NCBI GenBank assembly: GCA_002189035.1
Contig: CM007992.1
Span: forward strand, 2,542,001 to 2,606,000
Direction: 5' to 3'
From: Utricularia gibba
Lineage: Eukaryota; Streptophyta; Magnoliopsida; Lamiales; Lentibulariaceae
DNA length: 64,000 bases
The translations under genes were made by a program, and so were the position numbers. The notes beneath the pieces were generated by a model that made no database searches, was not told where the DNA came from, and was given only the letters and a program-made list of their open reading frames with translations. Below, one piece after another: positions 51,706 through 62,557 of the stretch (its first letter is position 1; every line of letters starts with the position of its first letter).

Positions 51706-52400
51706 GCACATGTCGTATAATGAAGGTGGTTTTTGTGTTTTTTTTTTTCTTATGGACTTAACTTTTGTTCTCCATTTGTAGGAGCTATTGGTTATTGTTG
51801 ATACTTAGACGAATACTAGATCTAAAATGACGTTGGATGATTGTGCTCGATTCTCTTGGACGATCCTTTAGTTTTGATTTACAACCAGAAATTAGACGAT
51901 TAGTCTATTTTTGGAAAAGTTGAATCATAGTGATTGTCTTTAGTGCCCTTTTTTTTTATTCGTCGAGATTAGGTGGTTGCTTGAGGTGCTGCAAAAGTTC
52001 AAGTTAAAATTATCAAAGAAAGATTGTAGAAGATCCCGATTATGTTTCCGGATGTAAGTAAACACCATAGTACTAATAATGAAATTTAATTAAGAACTAA
52101 ACTCTCTAATTTCTTTCTATACCATCTAGGTGCCACTACAACGAGGAGGCACAGAATATGGCTATTATGCATTATACTACATGTTATTGTTTCTACAAAT
52201 CTCTCTAGAATCGTTCAATATTTCCCTCTATTCATTTTTTGTAATTTATTAATTATTTTCTTCTTTCTTTTTTAACTCATCACTAATTTAAACTTATTTG
52301 TGAACTTACAAATACAAATGACTCACTAGTGGTTCATTGAAAAAGAATTGAAGAAGTTTGCGAATGACTTTGGATTGAAAAATGTTTAGTACTTATTGAA
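51706..52400 (+). pseudogene. Ulp1-like (C48) peptidase relic, split by the copia element
   Basis: After a likely intron ending in TTTGTAG, the plus strand reads ELLVIVD (51780-51800). At 52131-52180 it reads VPLQRGGTEYGYYALYYML, the Ulp1 motif normally written QPGGTECGYYVMRYM; the catalytic Cys is Tyr here. WFIEKELKKFANDFGLKNV follows at 52330. On the far side of the copia insertion, 46690-46756 reads REYMFVPIVTS, which fits the strand just before the HW.LLVI motif. So the relic spans 46683-46761 and 51706-52400. Stops and frame changes make it dead. Ulp1-type genes are often carried by plant MULE and CACTA transposons, and a MULE transposase relic lies upstream on the same strand. Confidence 0.7.
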
Positions 52401-53382
52401 CTAAGTTTTCTATCATGCATGTACTTTTTTGTGATCTCGTCTATTCATTAGTCACATTACATATATTTGAAAGAATTATGATTATTTATTTTTAAACTAA
52501 GTGTAGTTGGGATGCCAACATCAAACTCCAAAAATTGTAACAAAAATTTAAAGCTAATTTTCCCTTTCTCATAATAAATGTAATATGGGCCCGAGTAGTA
52601 GCCGAGCAGCCCATAATCTCTGGGCCGTACTAGGCTGTGATTTGGTTCAGGGTTGGACTAATTGCAAGTCCATTCAACGCTTGTTGTCCTCCAAGCCTAG
52701 CTCATACATTAAATTCTTTTCTAATAAGTATGTGTGGGCCACATTCCACGTAGAACATTTGTGCCCATTCTCTGTCTTAACTCAATCCAAGTTTTGTCTA
52801 GTGGGGCTGGAAGCAGTCCGTCCTCTGTAACTTCAAATATAAACTAGTTGGGCCCGGTCACAGCATCCCTGCTTCGAGTTTTTTTTTTTTTTTTTTTTTT
52901 TTTTGGTACGTAGCTTCAATCTGTATACAGGAGGAAATCCCATTTCGAATTCGTTCGATTAGGCCGGTGATTGCCAGCAGTTTAGGTAGAGAAACTCGAT
53001 GTGTGTGGTCATGGCGTGGCCCGCAATTTGACGCGTCGGCAGGCGCATCCACTCCGCTGACCAAAACAAACCAAACCAAACCGAACACGTTGGCTTTTTT
53101 ACGCCTTTTTCTATTGGGTTCCCACCCTAGTTTTCGTTTCCGCCATTTTTGGTCAACAATGGCTTCTTCTTGAAGTTGCCCAGGATTTAAGGGAACCTTC
53201 CTGCTTTCATTCTGATCAGCGATTCTGATATCGTATTCTTAGCCATCGTTACGCAGGAACTCATTCTTTTTTCTGATTAGTTCGTCGCGGCAGTTGCCTT
53301 TCATTGTGGATTTTTTTCTGCCGCTGTGTTGATACAGGCGAGGCTTTTTCCGTATTGGTGGGTGAATCTTAAGGGTTTTTCT
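52401..53382. promoter_or_regulatory. Upstream region of the ferrochelatase gene
   Basis: No gene recognised. A run of 26 T lies at 52879-52904. The last about 300 bp, with ACGCAGG and pyrimidine-rich tracts, are the likely promoter and leader of the ferrochelatase gene. No confident TATA box was chosen. Confidence 0.4.
52879..52904. repeat. Poly-T tract of 26 bases
   Basis: Uninterrupted T run between AT-rich spacer and the presumed ferrochelatase promoter. It could be the poly-A mark of a minus-strand retroposon, but no retroposed body was recognised. Confidence 0.7.
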
Positions 53383-55621
53383 ATGATGGAGGTTGCTGCC
53401 AGCTCTCGGATTCTTCCTCAGATGAATCTTGATCGAACATCTTCAGGGTGAGTCCCTTCTTTTCCACTGAACCTTCCTCTGGATCAGTGATGGGTAAGGG
53501 TACTCTTTTGGTAGGAAGGGTTTATGGTTTTGTTTAACAATATTTAAACCCCTACATATCAGTGTAATGCCTTAAGATGATTTGGGTTTGGGGAGTATGC
53601 TAATCATTCTGCGATCACAGGGTGAAGATGCGGAGTGAATTGTTGCCAAAGCGGTTGAACACTCTAAAGGCTTCTATGGCTCCTTATTCTACCGCAAATG
53701 GGATTACGAACAATGTAGAAGGTGCACCGTCGTTAAGACTTCCTGCCCAGAAAACTGATTCTGTTGGAAGAGTATACAGCTCTGCAGGGGTATTGCCATA
53801 CTATGCGAATGTCGTCGAACATGTTTCTGAGGAAAGGATTGGGGTTTTGCTTTTGAATCTTGGTGGGCCGGAGACTTTGAATGATGTGCAGCCTTTCCTG
53901 TTCAATTTGTTTGCAGATCCTGTAAGTTGTACTACGAGCTTTGTTGCCTGTTATGCCGTGAATGATATCTCCTATGCTGCATTGCAGGACATCATCCGTC
54001 TCCCGAGATTATTCCGATTCCTTCAACGTCCTTTGGCACAACTTATTTCAGTCGTTCGAGCCCCTAAAAGCAAAGAGGGATATGCTGCTATTGGAGGAGG
54101 CTCACCATTACGTAAAATTACAGATGAGCAGGTAAAACAATTTTACTTCACCTAGTTCTTAATACTTTTTCGAGGGATTTCCATACATCTGTATATAAGA
54201 GGTGTCTTTTTTTCAGGCAAGTGCTTTAAAATTGGCCCTAGAGGCTAAGGATGTTCCAGCAAACGTGTATGTGGCAATGCGGTACTGGCATCCATTCACT
54301 GAGGAAGCAATTCATCAGGTAAACTCAAGTTCTGATTTCCTTAGCCGTTTTGGTGATAATGTTGTTGCATTAATCTGATAGAAAATATAACATCATTTGT
54401 GTTTTCGTGTCCTCTTATAGATTAAAAGAGATGGGATCACAAGGCTTGTGGTGTTGCCACTCTACCCTCAGTACTCTATATCGACGTCTGGTTCAAGTAT
54501 CCGTGTTCTCCAGGACATATTCATGTAGGGTACATTTATATCCATTTCAGAGCAGCCTCTTGCTGCAAGATACGGTCTAATTACAATGGGATATGTTTAT
54601 CAGGAACGATCCGCATTTATCTCAGCTGCCAGTGGCCATCATAAAGTCATGGTACCAGAGGGAAGGCTACATCAAGTCTATGGCTGATTTGATCCAAAAG
54701 GATTTACAGAAGTTCCCTAACCCAGAAGAGGTCTGCAGATTTTCATATGGACCTTCAGCATCAAGGTTTCTAATTATAAGATGGCCTTACTATGAAAAAA
54801 AAAATTCTTTTTTCAGGCTACCATATTTTTCAGTGCACATGGAGTTCCTGTTAGTTATGTTGAGGATGCTGGTGACCCTTATCAAGTCCAGATGGAAGAC
54901 TGTGTTTTTTTGATCATGCAAGAACTTAAAAACAGAGGTGTCAATAACCCACATACCTTGGCTTACCAGGTTAGTATAGCAACAAATGTCAATAACTCCA
55001 ATGCATCGTTCCTTTGCAGTTTTTTCGAGCAATGCTTCTTTTCATGGTGCTGCTGTTTTCCCAGCACACACAAAATGCAACTTCTACTGTTTTTTCTGAT
55101 TATTCTTACATGATTAAAACTTGTATTCCAGAGCCGGGTAGGGCCAGTGCAATGGTTAAAGCCATATACAGATGAAGTTTTGGTAGAGCTCGGTCAAAAA
55201 GGAGTCAAGTCTCTGTTAGCTGTTCCAGTGAGGTATGCCTCTCCTAGATTCAACAACCGTACTGCGTGCACTCATGAACAATTCTAATTCAATGAACCTG
55301 TCCTCGATGCTCAGCTTTGTGAGCGAGCACATAGAAACTCTGGAGGAGATCGATGTGGAGTACAGAGAGTTGGCTCTGGAATCAGGCATTTCGAACTGGG
55401 GTCGTGTGCCCGCCCTCAACTGCAATCCCAGATTCATGAACGATCTCGCGGATTCTGTAATCGAAGCTCTGCCTTCCGCCATGACGATCTCACCCTCCGG
55501 CGCCATCGGAGAAGAGGACGGTAATGATGCTCTGAAGATGATGCTCGGCTCCATCTTAGCATTCATTCTGCTTCTGTCACGCAAGGCTGTGATAGCGTTT
55601 CATCGGGGTGACATCTTGTAG
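53383..55621 (+). CDS. FC1: Ferrochelatase, FC1 type, organellar
   Basis: Inserts Fe2+ into protoporphyrin IX to make protoheme. Nine exons: 53383-53447, 53621-53921, 53988-54131, 54217-54318, 54421-54524, 54604-54730, 54817-54969, 55132-55232, 55315-55621. All are GT-AG, phases close, 467 residues (Arabidopsis FC1 is about 466). About 85 residues of Ser/Arg-rich transit peptide precede [36 protein letters not shown] and [15 protein letters not shown] follow. The ferrochelatase signature [20 protein letters not shown] holds the catalytic His. [15 protein letters not shown] and [20 protein letters not shown] match the family. The C terminus ends with one hydrophobic stretch ([17 protein letters not shown]) and lacks the LHC-like WNGRAAM tail of FC2, which points to FC1. 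Exon 5/6 joins as IFMNDPHLS. No lesion is seen. Confidence 0.95.
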
Positions 55622-57803
55622 AAGAAAGACAGGGAAATAGTATCCATGCCACATTTGGCCTTTGGTGGTATCATTTTCTTTTAATTAGAATTAATTCTAT
55701 AATTTTTATTATAATTATTTGAAAATTAGAGCAACATAAAAATAAAGTTAATATGTTTGGAATTCCAACTGACGGAAAAGAAGGCTCATATTAACCCAAA
55801 CACTTAGATGGAAAAGAGAAGAGAGGGGAAAGAATAATCTATAGCAGTGTTTGAAAATCCTAAGAATCAATTTTATCATGTATGATTCTTAATAAAATTG
55901 ATTGTGTCTTTCAAACGTATATCAAAATTCTATTCTTCGATAATTAATTTTTAGAATTTTTTTACTTTTATGAGAATCATTGGATATTAAATTCTTTATG
56001 GGAATTTATTTTTGAGAAGTAATTCTAAAATTAAAATTACAGTTATATTTTTATAAATAATTATAAATAATAATATTATAAATAATTTAAATTAAATTAA
56101 TTATATAAATTATAATTTAAAATTATATAATATTTTTATAATACAAATGATATGTAAAAAAATATTTTTAAATTATAAGTCTATGAAATATAATTATTAA
56201 TAATATAGATAAATATGTCACTTATTAAAATCAATTCTAATTTTTGATATTCCAAACTAATTTTATTTTAAAAGAATCATTTTCAAAAAAACAGTTACAA
56301 ACATATATCAATTTTCATTTTATCAGAATTTTCAATTTTTCCAAAATTAACTGTTTTTTTCAAACGTACTCTATATTAGTTAAAATCTTGAATGTAGAAT
56401 ATTATAGGGTATCTGAGTAATCCTTAATATTTAATAAAAATAACATAATTAATCTCTATTGATATATTTAATTCTCATATTTTGATATACTAGATATATT
56501 TAGTTTTTATATTTTTTACTTATCGAATACATTTAGTTCATAAACTTTTTTACTTTAATTATTTTGTATCTCCATTTTTTAAATATCAAATTCTAATTAA
56601 TATCAAGTATTTAAAAACTAGATATATTTGATCTCAATAGTTTTACAATTTGTAAAATTATTTTTCATTTTTTTAGATTAATAATTGGCTATAGCCAGCC
56701 ATCATCCATCACCGTCGCCCCCGCCCGCCGCCCATGCTTTCTACCGTTCCCCACACTCACCGCAGGCTCGAGTTTGTGGTGGGCGGTGGTTGACGGCAAT
56801 CCGTATTAATAAAAAATTGAATTAGGAAAAAAAGTAAAGTTTGTAATTGAAGATCAATTGTACCATTAATGTAAATAGTGATGAATGTCTTTGCTCAATT
56901 TTTAAGGATCAATTATAAATGATTTCGAAAGAATGAGAGTTACAAACAGTACCAATTATTTGCATAATGTTTTTCGAATATTTATATAATGGGAAAAGAG
57001 TGTGGCTATATTTGATATATATATCACACGGATGAAAATGAAACGGCTATAATGTACATAATAAATCATAAAGATCATTATTTATATAAAAAAGTATTAT
57101 TACTATTATAATTATTATCATGCATGTTGGGCTAGTGATGTGTAACTAAATGCAAATCGGCCAGGTGGATGGGCAGCAGGACGGAGAGATGACGATGATG
57201 TCCACCCAATATTTTATGTATAATATAATAGTCGGAAAAAAGGTATCCAAAATCATTAAACATAAGTATTCATTTTTCTAGGTAAATACCTTTGACTGAC
57301 TGCGTGGCGGCATTGGTCAATGGACAGTAAATTATTATTAGTTACAGTACAGACAGTCAATACGATAAAAAGGCAAAAACTTATTCCTCAAATTTGACGA
57401 AAAGTACAATTAGTAGATGCACAAAATGGCGTGTGACGTAATGAGGGCAAAAGCGTCATTCACCAACCGAATCGGTGTCGGCCCAATTAAAAGCCGGTGT
57501 GGAGTGAATTCAGAGAATTGGGGCCGGGGGCTGTCGGTGGCTCAGAGAACGTCGCAAACGCTCTTCTTTTTGTAATTGCTCTTGTTGTTGTTGTTGTAGG
57601 GAAGGAAGGCACATATGGTTAGAGAGAGAGAAAGGGACGGGGAAGAAAGCGGATTGGTGGTGTCGTAACTTGAGGCTCTGCGCTCCTTCGCCTCTAGATT
57701 TCTGTTCAAGGAAAGCAGCGAAATCGGGGGATCCCGAATCATTTCTGTTCTTTCTTTCTTGCTAGTTTTGGTGGAAGAGAAAAGAAAAAAAATAGGGAGT
57801 GCA
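55622..57803. other. AT-rich spacer and NDL upstream region
   Basis: Very AT-rich from 55680 to 56690, with a short GC-rich island at 56700-56780. No gene recognised. The last 300 bp have GAGAGA and CTTCTT-type tracts, as in many plant leaders, and probably hold the NDL promoter and 5'UTR. Confidence 0.4.
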
Positions 57804-60219
57804 ATGGCGGAGTCCGTCTTTGTTGATATGGACTCCATTCCTCTCGCCGGAAAGGTTCGTGGGCGTGAAATCGACGTCTGGGTGTTTGAGTTTTGTGGGT
57901 TGCTTTTCTAGGAAATTCTGTTTTGTTCGTTGGGTAAATTTGAGACCTTTTCTGGGTTTCTTCCAAACCTTTTTTTTTTGTTTGGGATTTGAGAAGGGTA
58001 CCTGGAGATATGATTCCTCTGAAATTCGTATGTTGTGTTTACCGGGTGTATACTCTTTAATTGTTATGTTTACCGAAGCTTCAACCGTGTGTAATTTGAT
58101 CGGAATTGGAAGCTTCTTCTTTCCTTCTTTTTTTTTTTACCTTTCAGCAGTGATTTTACCTTTTTTTTTTTCTACATACGCTCTTCTTTTGTTTCTATCT
58201 CCCTCCTCTTTAATGTCTCTAGTCGGTGCAACCAATGCTCTAAAATTGCACTTTAGTCTTGTAATAAAGCTGGAATAATGTTGGGGGTTGCGTTTGTGAT
58301 CGAGGCATATTAATTTGCATTAGTTTCTGAAATATCTGGTTTTTACGGAATCCATTTCTTTTTATCGTTTCAGGAGCATTTTGTGAAAACCAACAGCGGT
58401 AATGTCTCCGTTGTCATTTTAGGAGATCGTGAAAAGCCAGCCCTTATCACGTATCCCGATTTGTCCCTAAACCGTACGTGATGAAAAGTTCCAAATTTTG
58501 TATGTAGTTAATATCTTGGTATTGTTGCTTTTTCCAACTTCTGGATTTTAGAAACATCTGTTCAGATTGACTCTAAAATGTCTGTGTTATGACAAGCACA
58601 CTCTGATGCTCTGAATTTTGACCACAGACACTTCATGCTTCCAAGGATTGTTCGCATACCAGGAGGCATTTTCCCTTCTGCTTCGCAACTTCTGCATTTA
58701 CCACATCAGTCCTCCCGGTCATGAGGTTAGTTCCCCGGTATTGGAAATTTGGAGCAGGTTACTGGTATTATTCTTGTCTTGATCGCAGCCTTCAGACGTC
58801 CTCCTGAACAATTTATGCGTGTGAAACTTTTGCAGTCCGGTGCACCAGCTGCAAGCCCTGACGAGGCCCCAATAACAGCTGATGATTTGGCTGATCAGAT
58901 TGTTGAGATCCTCAATTATTTTCGGTAACAATCATGTCTTCCTTGCTAAATTTTCCCCTCCAAACTTTTGTGCAGAAGACCTGTCCAACGATATCTCCTT
59001 TCACAGGCTTGGTACGGTAATGTGCTTAGGCGTCACTGCTGGAGCTTATATTTTAACTCTCTTTGCTGTGAGTTGTCCCCCTGTAGTTCCAAATTGCATG
59101 CGCCCGCGCCCCACTTGTTCATAAGCACTCTTGTTGATGCTTTCCCTCAGTTGAAGTACTCCGGGCGTGTCATGGGCCTTATTCTTGTTTCCCCTCTTTG
59201 TAAATCTCCATCATGGACCGAGTGGTTCTGTAACAAGGTGATGTGTTGCAGTATTTCCTTTTTTGTTTTCTAACTTCAGAAACCCACTAGTTTTAGACTT
59301 TGGCTTTGTAGAAGTATACATCTTCCTAAAACTTGCTAGCATGTTTGCAGTTGATGTCAAGTATACTCTACCTTTGCGGTATGTGTGGTGTGGTACAGGA
59401 GCTACTCCTCAGGCGCTACTTCAGCAAGGTTTCACTCTCAGCCATTGTTTTCCATGATATTCTACTACGGGGAGGCATTATGAGAAGCTATCTTCTACAC
59501 TGTTGTTTGTAGGCCGTGCTCGGGAATATCGATGTCCCTGAGACAGACATCGTCAAATCGTGTAGAAGGGTTTGTCCTCTGCACCTCCGCCTCCCTTTTA
59601 TATCAATTGCTGCTTTCCTTTAGCACCAACTCTATTGTGCATACTGCAGTCATTGTGCGAGAGGCAGAGCCATAGCGTACTCCGTTACATCGAGGCAATT
59701 AACGGGTATCTACCCATCCTTGGCTTATAATCAAGCCTAGACTGGATATGTTTTCCAACAGCATTGCTTATGTGCCGGCAGGAGACCTGACATCTCCGAT
59801 GGCCTCTGGAAGTTGAAATGCCGATCATTGATTTTCGTCGGAGAAAACTCTCCGTTCCACCACGAAGCCCTTCACATGACATCCAAGCTCGACAGGAAAT
59901 TGAGTGCCCTGGTCGAGGTCCGCCATATGAGTCACTGTTACATTGATGGCGCGCATCCTCACTGCATGTTCGCATTCCATTTCGATTTCAGGTTCAAGGG
60001 TGCGGATCAATGGTTACGCAGGAACAACCGGACGCGATGTTGATGCCCTTGGAGTACTTCCTGATGGGATACGGATACCAGAAGCAGCAGCACTCCCATT
60101 GCAGCGTGAGCCCCAGAAGCCCATTGAGCCCCACGAGCATCTCCCCTGAGCTTTTCTCACCAGAAAGCATGGGACTCAAGCTGAAGCCAATAAAGACAAC
60201 AAGAATCCAAGAAGTGTGA
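57804..60219 (+). CDS. NDL: NDRG-family protein, N-MYC DOWNREGULATED-LIKE (NDL)
   Basis: Alpha/beta-hydrolase-fold protein without known enzyme activity. Arabidopsis NDL proteins bind the G-protein beta subunit AGB1 and affect auxin transport. Eleven exons: 57804-57854, 58374-58473, 58628-58725, 58836-58924, 59007-59067, 59151-59237, 59351-59428, 59513-59569, 59650-59705, 59782-59917, 59992-60219. GT-AG throughout, phases close, 346 residues (family about 345). Landmarks: [94 protein letters not shown], and the C-terminal phosphosite-rich [17 protein letters not shown]. The codon across exons 4 and 5 gives Arg in FRLGTVMC, where relatives have Gly, a small deviation. Which NDL paralogue this is cannot be told. 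Confidence 0.95.
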
Positions 60220-61018
60220 AGAAGGATGAAAGCACAAGGGGAAAGACAGCAGAAACAAAGCTTTGTACACAGAAATTCATTCCATTTTACATAAGTTGGT
60301 AGATACAGAGAAGAAGAGACATGGTCATAGAGGATACACCACAGTAAAAAAAAAAAAGCTGGTTTCTTTGCATGAAATTCTGTTGTCCCACTACTGCAAT
60401 TGGCCTAAACTCGAGGGTGTTGATTGGAAATAAAGAAAGTGGGTGCGTGTTTTCGTTTTCAGCCAGCTGTTGGGAAGACTTTATCAGGGAGTTTGTCTTT
60501 CTGGTTGTCTTTTTCTTGCAACCAGACAAGGCCAGCATGTCAGTATTTAATTTGTCCTACTTCTTTTTCTTTTTTCATTGTTTTATTACTTTATTTATAA
60601 TAAAGATTCTGATCCTGGATTCTCTTCCCGACCGATCTAACGTTTCAACAGTCACTTTTTTTCTTTAAATTTTGCATGTGAATTCATTCCTCTTTTCCCC
60701 CGCCAGATATTTCATTGGATTACAATAAAAGATATACAAAATGATACTTATTTCATTGGATTACTCTCACGCAGCTCTAACGAGAAATGGAACCTGCTTC
60801 TTCTCCCTCCGAGGGGCTGCCACCTTCGATGCGCTAACTTAGATTTGATGATTGGGTATGGAAGATGCAGATCAGTGGTACAGATTCTGAACTTAAACAT
60901 TTCTCTAACTGTTTAAGTTCCAGTTAGAGTGGGAAATCAGTGGTACAACATCAGCCATGACGGAGAAAGGGGATTGGCAAATGCTTGAATTATAGTAGAG
61001 TTGACGCCGATCTGAATA
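60220..61018. other. Convergent 3' region of NDL and ATH1
   Basis: Holds the 3'UTRs of two converging genes. No other gene recognised. Short frames have no domain. Confidence 0.45.
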
Positions 61019-62557
61019 TCAAATGGCGAAGTGAGTTGGGATCCGCTTTCCGATCCCGTCGGTTTCGTCGTTGCTTCTTCTGGGCTTTCTTGTGTTCATC
61101 TCTGCGTACATTTCCTCTATCATGGGCTTCCATAGGCGTACACGAGCGTTTATGAACCAATTGGAAACCTGGGTGACCAAGGACCATCATCAAAATGCAG
61201 ACTTTAGAGTTTGAGTGATACAATTTCGATTCACCTGGCTTCTTGTTAGGCCACTTCTCAACGCCAGCAAGTGCTTGTCCGCGTCCTTTGGGTACCTGAA
61301 ATATGTTGAATTCCTTATCTGTGTGCATTTTGAGATGTGAATTCGCGGGATGCTTACGGGTGAAGGAAGTTTTGGAACATCCAGGCTTTCAATACAGAGA
61401 CTGATCTCTCGGGCAATCCTCGCTGAGGTTTCCAGAGATGTTGATCCCCTTTTTTCATCTGTTCCCTAGCCCATTGCTTTTGCAACCTAGACGATGATGA
61501 TGCACCAAGTGAAGAATAGTTAATTTCCTCTCCTTGCCTCTCGATCTGGCGTGATCCTAGTTCAAGAATGTGGTTGCTGATCCTTTCTCTGAGGTTCTTG
61601 TACATGTTAGATATTGCAGGAAGTGCGAAACGTGCGTGCAGATTTGGATCCAGGTCTGTTACTGCATGAAATGCTGAGATTACAGTGTGGGCTTCATCCA
61701 AGCAACGGCTGTATTGGCTGTCAACCTGGATTTGAGTGAAGGAGATGTTCAATCCGCAGGGTGTATGAGGGTCTTAAGACATGAAGCAAATTGTTTGGAC
61801 TAACCAGTTGCAGTAAAGCCAATAAATGCTTTTTCTTGGCTTCGACTTCCATGGTGTTGCTAGCCAGGGCTGAGCTTGACGGATTAGCTGCGTTTTCTTC
61901 AACTGAAAATTTGCTCTGCAGTTCTGGGTCTTCAAGTGAAAAGGAAGCGATTTCAGCAAGAATCTTCTGCATTGCGTGCATAAAAGCTGAGCATGAAAGC
62001 TGGAGAGGCTTGCTCGGATTGTTCATAACGTTGCTGCTACTAGAAGTGTGATCATAACCGACTTTTGGCTTTCGAAACGAATGGCTTGAAGAAGTGATCT
62101 CTGAGCATTGCTCCTGAGCAGAAAGACTTAAACCCAACTCACTGTTATAATTTCCAGAGTTGATGCTTTGCTCCCCGAGTATCCATTCATACTTTTCAGT
62201 ATGGTGTTGTGCAGCAGCCATGAAATTATTGAAGCCAGAGTCAAGAGGTAAGGCTCCACAACAGTAATCTGTAGTGTCAACTGGACAATTCCCTAAACAA
62301 GAGTTACTCTCAACATTGTTGGTTGGGCAATCAAATGGATAAGCAGGAGCACCAGCAGCAAAACTTTGCTCATTGGTGAAATTGATGAGTTCTTCCTGGA
62401 GAGAGGAAGTGGAAGCAAAAACTGGTGGGATTAACTGGTTCTGAACCAGATAATCTGAATAGTCCATTGAAGAATACATGGTCGTGCGAAATGGAGTGTC
62501 ATCTGTTTCAACAAAATTTGAAGTAGCTGCTTCTTCTTCTGCAACCCTATAACTCAT
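61019..62557 (-). CDS. ATH1: BEL1-like TALE homeodomain protein ATH1
   Basis: Nuclear TALE transcription factor that pairs with KNOX proteins. Arabidopsis ATH1 acts in shoot meristem maintenance, boundaries and flowering time. Exons on minus: 62557-61805, 61725-61358, 61295-61235, 61168-61019, GT-AG, phases close, 443 residues. The N-terminal half has [16 protein letters not shown], as in ATH1. The SKY-like region is weak: [18 protein letters not shown]. The BELL domain spans [20 protein letters not shown] to [20 protein letters not shown] and [15 protein letters not shown]. The homeodomain runs from [20 protein letters not shown] through [20 protein letters not shown] to [15 protein letters not shown]. 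The end [11 protein letters not shown] fits ATH1. I chose the ATG at 62557. The frame stays open up to 62887, but that 110-residue extension reads like untranslated sequence. Confidence 0.93.
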
